Source: a bacterium (GTDB taxonomy: Bacteria > Gemmatimonadota > Glassbacteria > GWA2-58-10). Taken from it: a stretch of 42,692 bases of DNA. The stretch spans positions 1 to 42,692 of the forward strand of contig JAJFUG010000048.1 in assembly GCA_021372515.1 (NCBI GenBank), in the 5' to 3' direction. Of this stretch, positions 9,185-17,892 are shown piece by piece. Within the stretch, counting starts at the first letter, position 1. The number at the start of each line of letters is the position of its first letter. The translations under genes and the position numbers were made by a program. Under the pieces are notes generated by a model that was given only the letters and a program-made list of their open reading frames with translations, made no database searches and had not been told where the DNA came from.

Positions 9185-11044
9185 TTATTCCAGATTTTCG
9201 GCCTTGAGGCGCAGATCCCTGGCGCAGCGGAAACCCACGTTGCTGTAAATCTGGTCCAGAGCGCCGTCGCCCCGGTACGCCCCGCGCGCGTACTCGCCGG
9301 TCTCCTTGAACGATCCACCCCGGATCACTTTGCGCAGGCTGCCCGGGAAATACATCATGTCCTGGTCGTAGCCCGGATAGGGTTTCAGGTCGGAGGAAAC
9401 CCACTCCCAGACATTGCCGGCCAGGTCGAGCACACCCTGCTCGCTGGCCCCACCCAGAAGGCTGCCCACCGGCAGCACCCCCCCACGCCCCGACTCACGG
9501 GTGTTGGCCCGCTCGGCCTGGAACTGGTCGCCCCAGGGCCACTGCAAGCCGTCCTTGCCCCGGGCGGCCTTTTCCCACTCCTCCTCGCTGGGAAGGCGCT
9601 TGCCGATCCAGCGCGCGTACTCGCTGGCATCCAGCCAGCTAATATAGACCACCGGATAGCTGTCCTGCCCCGCGGGATATTTGCCGTCCTTCCAGTGCAG
9701 GGGCGGGCTGTGGCCGCTGCTCTCCAGGAAGCGCAAGTACTGACGGTTGGTGACCTCGGTGCGGTCGAGATAGAACGAATCCAGGAACACCCAGCGCTTG
9801 GGCATCTCGCGGTACAGGGTGCCCTTGAAGCCGAACTGGTTCATCACCCCGCTCAGCTCGCGGGTGTTGCTGCCGCGGCTGAACTCGCCCGAGGGGATCA
9901 GCGCCATGTCGACCCGCGAGATCAGTTCGCGGCGCTGCTGCACCAGGGAATCCTCCGGGAAAAAGTCGAGCAGCTTGAGGTAATAGACCAGCGCGCCCTC
10001 ATAGTCTTTCTTGCGGAAGAGGTCATCCCCCACCGCACGCCAGTAGCGGGCCAACTGGGTGCGCTCGCGGCGGCGCTGCAGCTCGGCCTGTTGCTCCTGC
10101 TCGGCCTTGGCCGCCTCCTGGGCCATACCGCTCTGCACGACCCGCAGGCTGTCCAGCAGGGTCAGCATATGGTCGTTGCGCGCCAGGCCCTCGCGGGCGA
10201 CCATATCCTTTTCCACCACGTTGTCCAGCAGGAAAGAAAAATATTTTTTTGACTTTTCGAACTGCCCGCTGCGGTAGTACTGCTCCGCGCTGGCGTAGTA
10301 GAAATCAGGGGGACGGCCGCGCTGGATCGGGTCGAGCGGCACCTGCGACTCGACGTTGATCATGTCCATGACCTCCCAGATATGCTCGTAGGCCGTGCGG
10401 TTGCCGGGATCGACCTTGAGAAGGCGCATGTAGTAGACAATGGCGCTGGCGAAATTGCCGTCGTAGCGCTCGCGGTCGCCCCACTGGAAATAGTTCTGGA
10501 TCATCCGGGCGATGAGCTGCGTGGCCAGACGGTTGTTCGGCTCGCGGGCCAGGATCTTACGGCAGAGGGCCAGGCAGTTGGCGCTGTCCGGCTCCGTGTA
10601 TTGGCGGGCGGCGAAATAGTTGCGTGCGCTCTCCTCCATCACCCGCAGCATGTCGACCTTTTCGAGCGGCGACTGCGGCATGGTGCCCTCGATGTCCACG
10701 AACTGGCCCACCTCCAGGCTGTCGCGCCGGGTCAGAACTTTGGCCAGGCTCTGGGAGGCCGAGACCGAGATGATCTGTATCTCGGCCACATCCACCGTGT
10801 TGCGCAGCGAATCGAACTTGAATACGTTGCCGCGCAGCCCCTGGTACAGGCCCTGCTCACGCCCCAGGTTGACCGCCAACACCTCGCCGGTCACTCCGGT
10901 GATCTTACCCAGACGGCTGCCGGCCTGGAGCGGCTGCACCGCCGCAGAGGCCAGCAGGACCGCCGTGGCCAGGAACATGGACAGGCGCTTATATCCGAGG
11001 GTTTTAATTGTCATCCGCACCATTCTTTCGACAGAATTCAGCAT
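9185..11044 (-). CDS. Exported TPR protein with C-terminal FGE-sulfatase (SUMF1-like) domain
   Basis: About 619 aa. A signal peptide (KTLGYKR, core MFLATAVLLASAAV, cleavage LQA-G) is followed by a small beta domain resembling FlgT-C (GKITGVTGEVLAVNLGREQG), a TPR-like helical region with a charged coiled coil (AKAEQEQQAELQRRRER), and a C-terminal formylglycine-generating-enzyme fold. That fold shows MALIPSGEFSRGS, DRTEVTNRQYLRFL, RLPSEEEWEKAARG, GNVWEWV, VIRGGSF and NVGFRCARD. Most secreted proteins with this fold are structural or ligand-binding rather than true sulfatase activators; no sulfatase lies nearby. Start is uncertain: GTG 11092 (touching the previous stop), ATG 11044 (GGAA upstream) or ATG 11014 are possible. 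It follows the membrane protein gene without a gap. Confidence 0.85.
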   Translation of the reverse strand: MLNSVERMVRMTIKTLGYKRLSMFLATAVLLASAAVQPLQAGSRLGKITGVTGEVLAVNLGREQGLYQGLRGNVFKFDSLRNTVDVAEIQIISVSASQSLAKVLTRRDSLEVGQFVDIEGTMPQSPLEKVDMLRVMEESARNYFAARQYTEPDSANCLALCRKILAREPNNRLATQLIARMIQNYFQWGDRERYDGNFASAIVYYMRLLKVDPGNRTAYEHIWEVMDMINVESQVPLDPIQRGRPPDFYYASAEQYYRSGQFEKSKKYFSFLLDNVVEKDMVAREGLARNDHMLTLLDSLRVVQSGMAQEAAKAEQEQQAELQRRRERTQLARYWRAVGDDLFRKKDYEGALVYYLKLLDFFPEDSLVQQRRELISRVDMALIPSGEFSRGSNTRELSGVMNQFGFKGTLYREMPKRWVFLDSFYLDRTEVTNRQYLRFLESSGHSPPLHWKDGKYPAGQDSYPVVYISWLDASEYARWIGKRLPSEEEWEKAARGKDGLQWPWGDQFQAERANTRESGRGGVLPVGSLLGGASEQGVLDLAGNVWEWVSSDLKPYPGYDQDMMYFPGSLRKVIRGGSFKETGEYARGAYRGDGALDQIYSNVGFRCARDLRLKAENLE

Positions 11045-11092
11045 CCCTGTTCCGTACAGAAGGAAACCCGCCACGCCAGACGGCGACGGCAC

Positions 11093-11821
11093 TCATTCTG
11101 AATTCAACTGGAGATACTCGTTCTCGTAGAAACGGTCCCAAAGCCCGCGCTCGTACTCCTTGCGGGCCCCGGACTTGGAAATGTCCTCATCCACGGCCCG
11201 CTTGCCCAGCTCGACCATGCGCACCAGAAGGCGCAAGCGCGCCCTTCGATCGGAAATTCCGCGCTTGGTTATCGCATCCCGGAAACGATTGTGCGCCAAC
11301 TTGAGCCAGGTCTTCTCCTCCTCGGCCTCCATCCGGTCCGGCGAGGCCCGTCGCTGGCTGTCGGCCGCGGACTCCTCCTCCGGCTGGCCCTCAACCGCGG
11401 CGGCTGGTTCCGTATCGGCCCCGGGCGCGCCTGCAGGCGACTTTTCCACGCCGTTGGACACCGTGGCCGCAGATCTGGACGCCGTGACAGGCTCGCGGTC
11501 GAGGTCCAGGTCCACCTCCAGGTAACCCGGGGCGTCCAGTCGGTCGATATCGTACTGGCGACGGGGGCGCAGCAGCAGCTTGATCACCGCATCCAGCTGC
11601 TCGCAGGAGATATCCATGCGCACCAGGTTGACCAGACCCTCGATGTCAACTCCAGCCGCGGCCAGGGCGTGACGGTTGTCCAGGATCAGATCCCGGCAGT
11701 GCTCCTTGACCTTGCGGCTGCAACGCTGGCGGCTCTGGACGTGACGGACCCAGAAATACAGGACCACCAGCAGCACCAGCAGCGCGGAGAACATCTGCAT
11801 GTCCAGCGGATCCATTCTCAT
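11093..11821 (-). CDS. Single-pass membrane protein of unknown function
   Basis: 242 aa. An N-terminal transmembrane helix (FSALLVLLVVLYFWV, about 11-25) is followed by a cytoplasmic-looking basic stretch, a compact helical segment, a low-complexity linker rich in Glu/Ala/Pro (about 115-165), and a second helical domain (KTWLKLAHNRFRDAI onwards) ending QLNSE. No family is recognised. It sits 27 bases after the ExeA-like ATPase and abuts the FGE-fold gene, so the three are probably co-transcribed. A role as a membrane adaptor for the ATPase is a guess from position only. Confidence 0.7.
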   Translation of the reverse strand: MRMDPLDMQMFSALLVLLVVLYFWVRHVQSRQRCSRKVKEHCRDLILDNRHALAAAGVDIEGLVNLVRMDISCEQLDAVIKLLLRPRRQYDIDRLDAPGYLEVDLDLDREPVTASRSAATVSNGVEKSPAGAPGADTEPAAAVEGQPEEESAADSQRRASPDRMEAEEEKTWLKLAHNRFRDAITKRGISDRRARLRLLVRMVELGKRAVDEDISKSGARKEYERGLWDRFYENEYLQLNSE

Positions 11822-11848
11822 CCACAGCCTCGTCGGATTCTGGGTGGC

Positions 11849-13780
11849 TCAGGCAGATTTCGCCCCGGCTGACGACGCGGAAAAATCCGGCGCCCCCAGC
11901 AGGACCGCCCGGACAGATATGTAGCGTGCCAGAAGCTGGGCCAGGGCCTGGCCGGGTTCCCCGTGCAGGGGAAGACTCAAAGCCCAGAGCCCCTGGCTCG
12001 TTTCGAGCACCAGACGATGCAGCAAAGTTTTCCCCCGGTACTGCAGCGGCTCGATCCGGACCTGCCGCAACTGGCGGTAGCCGACGCGCTCGCGTGAACC
12101 GCGGAATCCCAGGACCAGTTCCTCGCCGCGGACCACCAGGGCGCAGCGCGCGCATAAGCTTACCTTGCCCCCGCCGTTTAAGTTCTGCGCCACCGCCCCG
12201 CCCTGCCAGAACCGGCCGGGGTTCAGGGCGACAAGTTCCTCGGCCACCGGATCGGTGACCTCACCGCGCTCCAGGTAGCTCCGGCTGGAGATCAAATCGC
12301 GCAGGCCCCAGCGCTCGATGCCGGAGAGAAGCTCCAGCTCGGCGGGCTGGTTGCCGGGCCGCAGGAGGCTGTCCGGGCTTTCTGTGACGTGATCCTCGAT
12401 ATTGTCCGCGGCCGCCGTTTCCGGCGGTGCGGCGATATCCTCCGGTGCGTACTCATCCGTGCCCGTCTCTTGCGACCGCTCCACCGCAGCCGGCTCCGGC
12501 TCGGGCGGTGCGGCAGGCGGTTTCGCCTCCTCGACCACAGCGGCCAGTTCCTCGCCGCAGTTTGGGCAGAGGCGCATCCCACGGCCCAGCTCCAGGCCGC
12601 AGAACGAGCATTTGAACCCCTCGGTGCGTTTCAGGACCGGCGCAACCGCGGCCGGCTCCGTGGCCCGCGCCGCGGCGGATGTTTCTCCGGCGGTGGTCTG
12701 GCCCGGCTCCACGATCGCGAAACGCACCCGCACGCCCGGAATGTCCGCCTCCGGCGGCTGCGCCGGGGGCTGTTCTGTCTTATTGACCGGCGGCGCCGGA
12801 GACTGAATCTCCGCAACGGGCGCGACCGTTTCCCTCGGCGGCCTGGCGGCCGGAACGGGTTCCACAGCCGAGGTCAACGGGCCGCTTTCCGACTCCACCC
12901 CCTCGGCGCTGAACGACTTGAGGAAATGGAAATAGTGGTAGCCGCCCTCGGTGCGGTTCATGTCGGAGCAGGCCTGGCTCACGGCCACGAAATCGACCTG
13001 ACGGGAGAAGCGGCTGTGCGCGATGATCAGCGAAAGGTCGGCCACCGAGCAGATCACGCGCGGGCAGCCTTTCGAGAAATTGTACACCCCGGCATACCCG
13101 TCCTCGCTGAATATCTCCCGGCCCTCGGCCGCCCCGGCCCGCCGTAGGCGGTAGCGGATCAGCTCGCGGGTGTCCTCGCGTCCCAGGTTGCGCAGGAAAA
13201 AACGCACCGGCAGGCGCTGGTGGAACTCGGGCATGGCCCGGATCGCCTCATCCAGCGGTTTCTGCCCGCTCAGGACAAACGTGAGCAGGAACGCGTCAGA
13301 GACGCAGAAATTGAGCAGTATCCGCAGTTCCTGCAGGATATCCGGACGGTGGCAGAGCATCTGGCCCTCGTCCAGGATCACCACGCACTTTACACCCTGG
13401 CGGTGACAGGTGAGCAGGTGCTCGCGCAGCTCGTTGAGCAGGGTCAGCTTGTCGTTGCTGCCCGAGCCCACCCCGAGCTGCCGCGCGATCTCACCGACCA
13501 TCTGGTTGGCGGTCAGGGTCGGGTGGTCGATGAACACGCTGCGGCAGCGGCCCTCGTAGTAGCTGTCCAGGTCGTGCCGCAGGCGGGCCAGCAGGCTGGT
13601 CTTGCCGTCCCCGGCGTTCTCGCTCACCAGCAGCGCCCCGCCCTTGTTCGAGACCACGGCGTATTTCAGCCGGAGCAGGCCCTCCTGGTGCTGGCCGCTC
13701 ATGTACAGCATCTCGGGGTCGGGCGTAAGCGAGAACGGGGGCCGGGCGAGGCCCCAGTATTTGAGGTATTCAGGCAGCAT
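11849..13780 (-). CDS. ExeA/GspA-like AAA ATPase with zinc ribbon and C-terminal beta domain
   Basis: 643 aa. The N-terminal 280 residues match the ExeA family: the opening YLKYWGLARPPFSLTPDP, Walker A ENAGDGKTS (54-62), Walker B CVVILDEGQM (132-141), sensor FVLSGQKPLDEA, and arginine-rich GREDTRELIRYRLRRAG. ExeA-type ATPases help secretins assemble across peptidoglycan. Then comes a Pro/Ala-rich linker, a four-Cys zinc ribbon (C391, C394, C405, C408; CSFCG...CPNCG), another acidic linker, and a C-terminal domain of about 130 residues (GEELVLGFRGSRERVGYRQL) that resembles a PH-like fold. That fusion is unusual, since ExeA normally continues into a transmembrane helix and peptidoglycan-binding domain. 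Head gene of the 13780-to-7741 set, diverging from the GspE gene. Confidence 0.85.
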   Translation of the reverse strand: MLPEYLKYWGLARPPFSLTPDPEMLYMSGQHQEGLLRLKYAVVSNKGGALLVSENAGDGKTSLLARLRHDLDSYYEGRCRSVFIDHPTLTANQMVGEIARQLGVGSGSNDKLTLLNELREHLLTCHRQGVKCVVILDEGQMLCHRPDILQELRILLNFCVSDAFLLTFVLSGQKPLDEAIRAMPEFHQRLPVRFFLRNLGREDTRELIRYRLRRAGAAEGREIFSEDGYAGVYNFSKGCPRVICSVADLSLIIAHSRFSRQVDFVAVSQACSDMNRTEGGYHYFHFLKSFSAEGVESESGPLTSAVEPVPAARPPRETVAPVAEIQSPAPPVNKTEQPPAQPPEADIPGVRVRFAIVEPGQTTAGETSAAARATEPAAVAPVLKRTEGFKCSFCGLELGRGMRLCPNCGEELAAVVEEAKPPAAPPEPEPAAVERSQETGTDEYAPEDIAAPPETAAADNIEDHVTESPDSLLRPGNQPAELELLSGIERWGLRDLISSRSYLERGEVTDPVAEELVALNPGRFWQGGAVAQNLNGGGKVSLCARCALVVRGEELVLGFRGSRERVGYRQLRQVRIEPLQYRGKTLLHRLVLETSQGLWALSLPLHGEPGQALAQLLARYISVRAVLLGAPDFSASSAGAKSA

Positions 13781-13896
13781 CCACGGCGCCGGCGCATAAA
13801 CCCCGGCCTTGCGGCCGGAGAGAGTTTAACTCATTGACATTCAAGCGGAAAACGCACCACGGGTTTGAACTATTGTATCCTGGCTCTGGCCGGCTG

Positions 13897-14031
13897 TCAA
13901 GCCGGACGGCGTTTCAGGTTACGGCGCAGCACATGGATGAACAAACGGTCGTAGTAGCGTGATTTCCTGGTGTCGCCGATCTCGGAATACAGGTGCACGC
14001 AGGCAAGCAGGACATCCGGTTCCAGGCTCAT
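13897..14031 (-). CDS. 44-residue mini-protein, unknown function
   Basis: Reading leftward from the ATG at 14031: opens MSLEPDVLLACVHLYSEIGD, ends LRRNLKRRPA. The ATG follows AAGGAGATGCC, one of the best Shine-Dalgarno sequences in the window, with ideal spacing. The product is acidic at the start and strongly basic at the end (TRKSRYYDR, LRRNLKRR), with no signal peptide, so it may be a small helical nucleic-acid- or protein-binding factor. It lies 116 bases before the ExeA-like gene on the same strand and could be the first gene of that operon. No family is recognised. Confidence 0.6.
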   Translation of the reverse strand: MSLEPDVLLACVHLYSEIGDTRKSRYYDRLFIHVLRRNLKRRPA

Positions 14032-14131
14032 GGCATCTCCTTAGTGAGGTTGTGGTTGCAGAGATTGCAAGGTTCATGCCAGCCCCGGCCGGCCTTTGGC
14101 CCGCCGCCCGGGCCGGAAGCTTGCAGGAGGC

Positions 14132-14160
14132 TTGTCACAACATTTTCATAGGCTTATATT
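14132..14160 (+). promoter_or_regulatory. Sigma70-type promoter of the GAF-GspE gene
   Basis: TTGTCA (14132-14137), 17-base spacer, TATATT (14155-14160). Predicted start near 14167 gives a leader of about 47 bases and supports the ATG at 14214 over upstream in-frame starts. Confidence 0.65.
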
Positions 14161-14213
14161 CAGGTATCATCCCCGGATACCCTGACACCGCCAGCAACCG
14201 TCGAGACCTGCCG

Positions 14214-16382
14214 ATGGAAAAAATCGCTTCTCCCAACAAGCTGCGCTCCACCTCCGATGAAAAGCAGGTGCTCAACAACCTGCTTAAGATTCTCGTCTCA
14301 AAGCGTCAGATCACCGAGAAAGACCTGGACACTGTCCTGGAGATAACGATCCAGAAGCTGGTCGAGTTGGTGCAGGCCCAGGCGATCACGATCTATTCCG
14401 TGGCCAAGGACAACAGCGTCCATTTCACCAATGTCTATTTCAGCGAGGAGCTGTACCGGGGCAACGACGACCTGCGGCAGGCCTACCGCAGCAAGTCGGA
14501 GCGCCTGCGCAGCATCACCCTGCGCCGCGGCCAGGGGATCGTGGGCAAGGTGATCGAGTCGGGCGAGAGCTACATCTCCCTGGACACCCAGAACGACCCC
14601 AATTTCTACAGCGGCGTGGACCAGGAGACCGGATTCCAGACCAAGAGCATGATCACCGTGCCGGTGGTGAGCGACCGGGTGATCGGCGCGATCCAGATCA
14701 TCAACAAAAACCCGCCGCAGGGCACGGGCCTGTTCACCGACCGGGACCGTCAGCTCCTGGATGAGGTGGCCGACTATTCGGCGCGGATCATCCAGAAAGT
14801 GCACCAGCCCGAGATCAAGATGGCCGACACGGAGCTGGCCTACTACCTGAGCCGCCTGACCGACCACGAGTACATGGAGATCGGCGAGGATTTCGTCCCG
14901 GACGTGAAGCTGCTCAACCTGGTGGGCGAGGAGAACCTGAAGAAGTACATGGTCCTGCCGATCCGCAAGAGCGCGGCCCAGGCGGTCGAGATCGCCATCT
15001 CCAACCCGGTGGATTTCGAGCGCATCGACAGTTTCCGCTGGGCGACCAAGCTGAGCGTGGCCAAGATCGTGGTGGCCGCGGACAGCCAGATACGGCGGGT
15101 GATCGAGCAGCAGTTCAAGCACGAGGCCACGGATATCGACGAGGTGGCGGCCCTGGTGGGCAGCGCCTTCGGCGATCAGTCGGTGGAGTCGGTGGAGCTG
15201 GAGGAGGATGTCGACGAGGACAGCGCTCCGATCGTGCAGTTGGCCAACCGGATCATCGAGGACGCCTACACCCGCGGGGCGAGCGATATCCACGTGGAGC
15301 CGTTCGAGCGCGAGGTGCTGGTGCGCTACCGGGTGGACGGGGTCTGCCGGGTGGCGCTCAAGCTCCCGCCCAACTCGCTCAAGGCCCTGGTCAGCCGGCT
15401 CAAGATCATGGCCGGGCTGAATATCGCCGAGAGGCGTCTGCCCCAGGACGGGCGCATCCGGTTCAAGGAATTCACCCGCACCGGCATCGACATCGACCTG
15501 CGCGTGGCCACCGGCCCCATGGTCTACGGCGAAAAGGTGGTGATGCGTATCCTGGACAAAAGCGGCTCGATAGTGGAGTTGGAGCGCATGGGGTTCTCGG
15601 CGCACAACCTGGAGTTGTACAAGCAGATGACCCACAGCCCCTACGGCATGATCCTGCACGTGGGGCCCACGGGAAGCGGCAAGACAACCACCCTTTACGC
15701 CGCGCTCAACTACATCAACGACCCCGGCATAAACATCCAGACCGCCGAGGACCCGGTGGAGTACATGCTGTTCGGGGTGAACCAGATGCAGGTGCGGCGC
15801 GAGATCGGCCTCACTTTCGCCAGCGCCCTGCGCTGCTACCTGCGCCAGGACCCGGACGTGATCCTGGTGGGCGAGATACGCGACCTGGAAACGGCCGAGA
15901 TCGCAATCGAGGCCTCGCTCACCGGCCACCTTCTGTTCAGCACCCTGCACACCAACGACGCCGCCGGCACGGTCACCCGTTTCCTGGACATGGGCATCCA
16001 GCCGTTCCTGGTGTCGAGTTCGCTGCTGCTGGTCTGCGCACAGCGCCTGTTGCGCCGCCTCTGTCCCAAGTGCAAGGAACAGTACGAGCTGGATGAAATC
16101 GAGCTCGGGATTGTGGGCGACCTGGCAGAGAGCGGCACTTTCTTCCGGGCCAAGGGCTGCGAGGCCTGCAACGGCAGCGGCTACAAGGGCCGCACCGGCA
16201 CGCACGAGATACTCACCCTCAACGACTCGATCAAAGCGGCGATCCTGCGCTCTGCCTCAGCCGAGGAGATCCGGGAGGAGGCCCTGCGGGCCGGCATGAT
16301 ACCGATCTACCGCGACAGCCTGGAAAAGGCCGCCTCCGGGATCACCAGCCTGGAGGAAGTGCTGCGCGTGGTCCGGGCCTGA
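14214..16382 (+). CDS. GspE/PilB-type secretion ATPase with N-terminal GAF domain
   Basis: 722 aa from the ATG at 14214. Residues about 30-195 form a GAF-like sensor domain (ITIYSVAKDNSVHFTNVYF, GQGIVGKVIESGESY, SMITVPVVSDRVIGAIQIINK). Residues about 235-310 form a MshEN/GspE-N domain. The remainder is the hexameric ATPase: GASDIHVEP, Walker A GPTGSGKTTT (484-493), Asp box TAEDPVEY, Walker B VILVGEIRD, His box STLHTND, and a zinc-binding insert CPKC...CEAC. Such ATPases power type IV pilus extension or type II secretion at the inner membrane. A GAF domain at the front is unusual and suggests that a small ligand tunes the motor. It diverges from the ExeA-like cluster. No inner-membrane platform or pilin gene is present in the window. 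Confidence 0.92.
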   Translation: MEKIASPNKLRSTSDEKQVLNNLLKILVSKRQITEKDLDTVLEITIQKLVELVQAQAITIYSVAKDNSVHFTNVYFSEELYRGNDDLRQAYRSKSERLRSITLRRGQGIVGKVIESGESYISLDTQNDPNFYSGVDQETGFQTKSMITVPVVSDRVIGAIQIINKNPPQGTGLFTDRDRQLLDEVADYSARIIQKVHQPEIKMADTELAYYLSRLTDHEYMEIGEDFVPDVKLLNLVGEENLKKYMVLPIRKSAAQAVEIAISNPVDFERIDSFRWATKLSVAKIVVAADSQIRRVIEQQFKHEATDIDEVAALVGSAFGDQSVESVELEEDVDEDSAPIVQLANRIIEDAYTRGASDIHVEPFEREVLVRYRVDGVCRVALKLPPNSLKALVSRLKIMAGLNIAERRLPQDGRIRFKEFTRTGIDIDLRVATGPMVYGEKVVMRILDKSGSIVELERMGFSAHNLELYKQMTHSPYGMILHVGPTGSGKTTTLYAALNYINDPGINIQTAEDPVEYMLFGVNQMQVRREIGLTFASALRCYLRQDPDVILVGEIRDLETAEIAIEASLTGHLLFSTLHTNDAAGTVTRFLDMGIQPFLVSSSLLLVCAQRLLRRLCPKCKEQYELDEIELGIVGDLAESGTFFRAKGCEACNGSGYKGRTGTHEILTLNDSIKAAILRSASAEEIREEALRAGMIPIYRDSLEKAASGITSLEEVLRVVRA

Positions 16383-16492
16383 CAGGCCCGCGGTACGGGT
16401 TCCGAACCCTGGGATGTTGACATCCGGCTGTTCCCGGATAAAATGGGGCGAGCAACAGGAATGCATCCAATTACACAACATGGAGCGGGACA

Positions 16493-17047
16493 ATGAAAAT
16501 CAAGCTGGGTCAGGTCAATCCCTCGTTCCCGATGCCGGTGGCCCTGGTGGGGGCGCTGGTGGACGGCAAGCCCAATTTCCTGACAGTGGCCTGGTTCACG
16601 ATGATGTGCTATCAACCGCCCACGCTCGGCGTGGTTCTGGGAGCGGATCATTACACCAACACCGGGATCAGGGAAAACAAAGTCTTCAGTCTCTGCCTGC
16701 CCGGTGAAGACCTGGTCCGGGCCACCGACTATGTTGGAATAGTCTCCGGCCAGAATACCGACAAATCGAAGCTGTTCGAGCTGTTCCAGGGGGACACCGG
16801 CGCACCCCTGATCGTGCAATGCCCCATATGTGTGGAATGCGAGCTGGTCGGGGTCGAAAAAAACCAGCGGGGTGAAATGTTCATCGGCAGGATCGTGCAG
16901 GTGCACGCCGATGAGTCGGTGCTGGCGGACGGCAGGATCGACCTGGGAAAAGTCAGGCCCCTGCTCTTCTCCCACGCGGACAGCTCCTATTACAAGCTTG
17001 GCGCGAAATACGAAAAAGCCTGGAGTATCGGCAAGGGCTACAAATGA
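16493..17047 (+). CDS. Flavin reductase-like / flavoredoxin family protein
   Basis: 184 aa with the FMN-binding split-barrel pattern of flavin reductase-like proteins: PMPVALVGALVDGKPNFLTVAW at the start, YTNTGIRENKVFSLCLP for phosphate binding, and DYVGIVSGQNTDKSK. Flavoredoxins bind FMN and shuttle electrons in anaerobic or microaerobic metabolism. The match at the C-terminus (SSYYKLGAKYEKAWSIGKGYK) is also typical. The ATG is preceded by GGAGCGGGAC. A single-gene unit: about 110 bases after the GspE gene, and followed by a strong hairpin at 17079-17118. The electron partner is unknown. Confidence 0.85.
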   Translation: MKIKLGQVNPSFPMPVALVGALVDGKPNFLTVAWFTMMCYQPPTLGVVLGADHYTNTGIRENKVFSLCLPGEDLVRATDYVGIVSGQNTDKSKLFELFQGDTGAPLIVQCPICVECELVGVEKNQRGEMFIGRIVQVHADESVLADGRIDLGKVRPLLFSHADSSYYKLGAKYEKAWSIGKGYK

Positions 17048-17078
17048 GCGCGCGGCACCGATAAGCCTGGTCCGGTAC

Positions 17079-17118
17079 ACAGAGAGCCTGAGCGGGTCGC
17101 CCCGCCCAGGCTCTCTGT
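17079..17118 (+). terminator. Intrinsic terminator after flavoredoxin gene
   Basis: A perfect 12-bp stem, ACAGAGAGCCTG (17079-17090) with CAGGCTCTCTGT (17107-17118), is followed by ATTTAT. It lies between two convergent genes. Confidence 0.75.
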
Positions 17119-17163
17119 ATTTATGCAGCCACAGCTACGCTGCCACAGCCGGCGCCGGACTTG

Positions 17164-17559
17164 TCAGCCGCGGCCGCCCCGTCCCATGCGGCGCGGATGG
17201 GCCTCGTTCCACTCTTTCAGCTTCGTTTTCTGCTCCGCAGTCAGGACTCCCTCCAGGTTCTTCTGGTAGCCCTCAAAAATCTTCTGCATCCCGTCGCGCA
17301 TGGCCTCGCGGTCGCCCTGGCTCTGCTCGCGCAGCTTGCCCATCTCATCCATCATGCCCTGGTTGAACTCGCGCACCTGCTTGACCTGCTTCTCATCCAG
17401 CTTCAGGAACACGCACATGCTGTCGAACCGGGCCTCGGCGCGCTTACGGAAATCACCGCCGCCACCCTGGGCCAACTGCAGCTCGGCCGCCTGCATGGCG
17501 GAGGAGGTCAGACACAGACCGGCAAGCAGAAACAGGACAAAACCCAGCTTCTTCAACAT
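17164..17559 (-). CDS. Spy/CpxP-like periplasmic protein
   Basis: 131 aa. A signal peptide (MLKKLGFVLFLLAGLCLTSSAMQA) is followed by an all-helical, charged protein with the LTxxQ-type element GVLTAEQKTKLKEW and KLDEKQVKQVREF, then a Gly/Arg tail (RRMGRGGRG). The Spy/CpxP and zinc-resistance-associated group forms cradle-shaped dimers that chaperone unfolded periplasmic proteins or sense envelope stress. The GGGGGTGG upstream of the ATG is a plausible ribosome site. No two-component system lies nearby. The fold assignment rests on pattern and size. Confidence 0.7.
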   Translation of the reverse strand: MLKKLGFVLFLLAGLCLTSSAMQAAELQLAQGGGGDFRKRAEARFDSMCVFLKLDEKQVKQVREFNQGMMDEMGKLREQSQGDREAMRDGMQKIFEGYQKNLEGVLTAEQKTKLKEWNEAHPRRMGRGGRG

Positions 17560-17892
17560 TCAGCCACCCCCTCTTGGGTTCAAGACGAACAGCTCTGAAA
17601 TTGAAACCTACTGCAACAGCAGATTAAACATTTCCCGATATTTCAGACCCCGGACGGAGCGATTACGTTACAAAGATAATGTACCGTGGCAACGGATATC
17701 CGCCGTGGCCTGAAAATTACCCGCTTTAGTGTTCCTTTTTTAAGTTATAACTATTATTATTAGTATGTCCAGTCTGGACCTGATCGCCCCGGGCGGAGCC
17801 GGTCCGGGCCTCTGCAGATACATTCCTTCAGTCCCTGCGTTTTTAGCCGGGGGGACCTGACACGAAGTAAAGTCACCTGCCGCGAGATACCC
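17560..17892. other. Divergent intergenic region, no gene seen
   Basis: 333 bases between the Spy-like and rhodanese genes. An AT-rich stretch at about 17727-17765 (TTATAACTATTATTATTAG) probably carries the rightward promoter, but no clear -35 box can be assigned. Nothing else is recognised. Confidence 0.4.

Noticed and set aside
13803-13818. CCGGCC-TTGC-GGCCGG hairpin as a terminator of the mini-gene
   Set aside because: No U-run on the minus strand and too close to the ExeA-like start; left as an unassigned leader stem.
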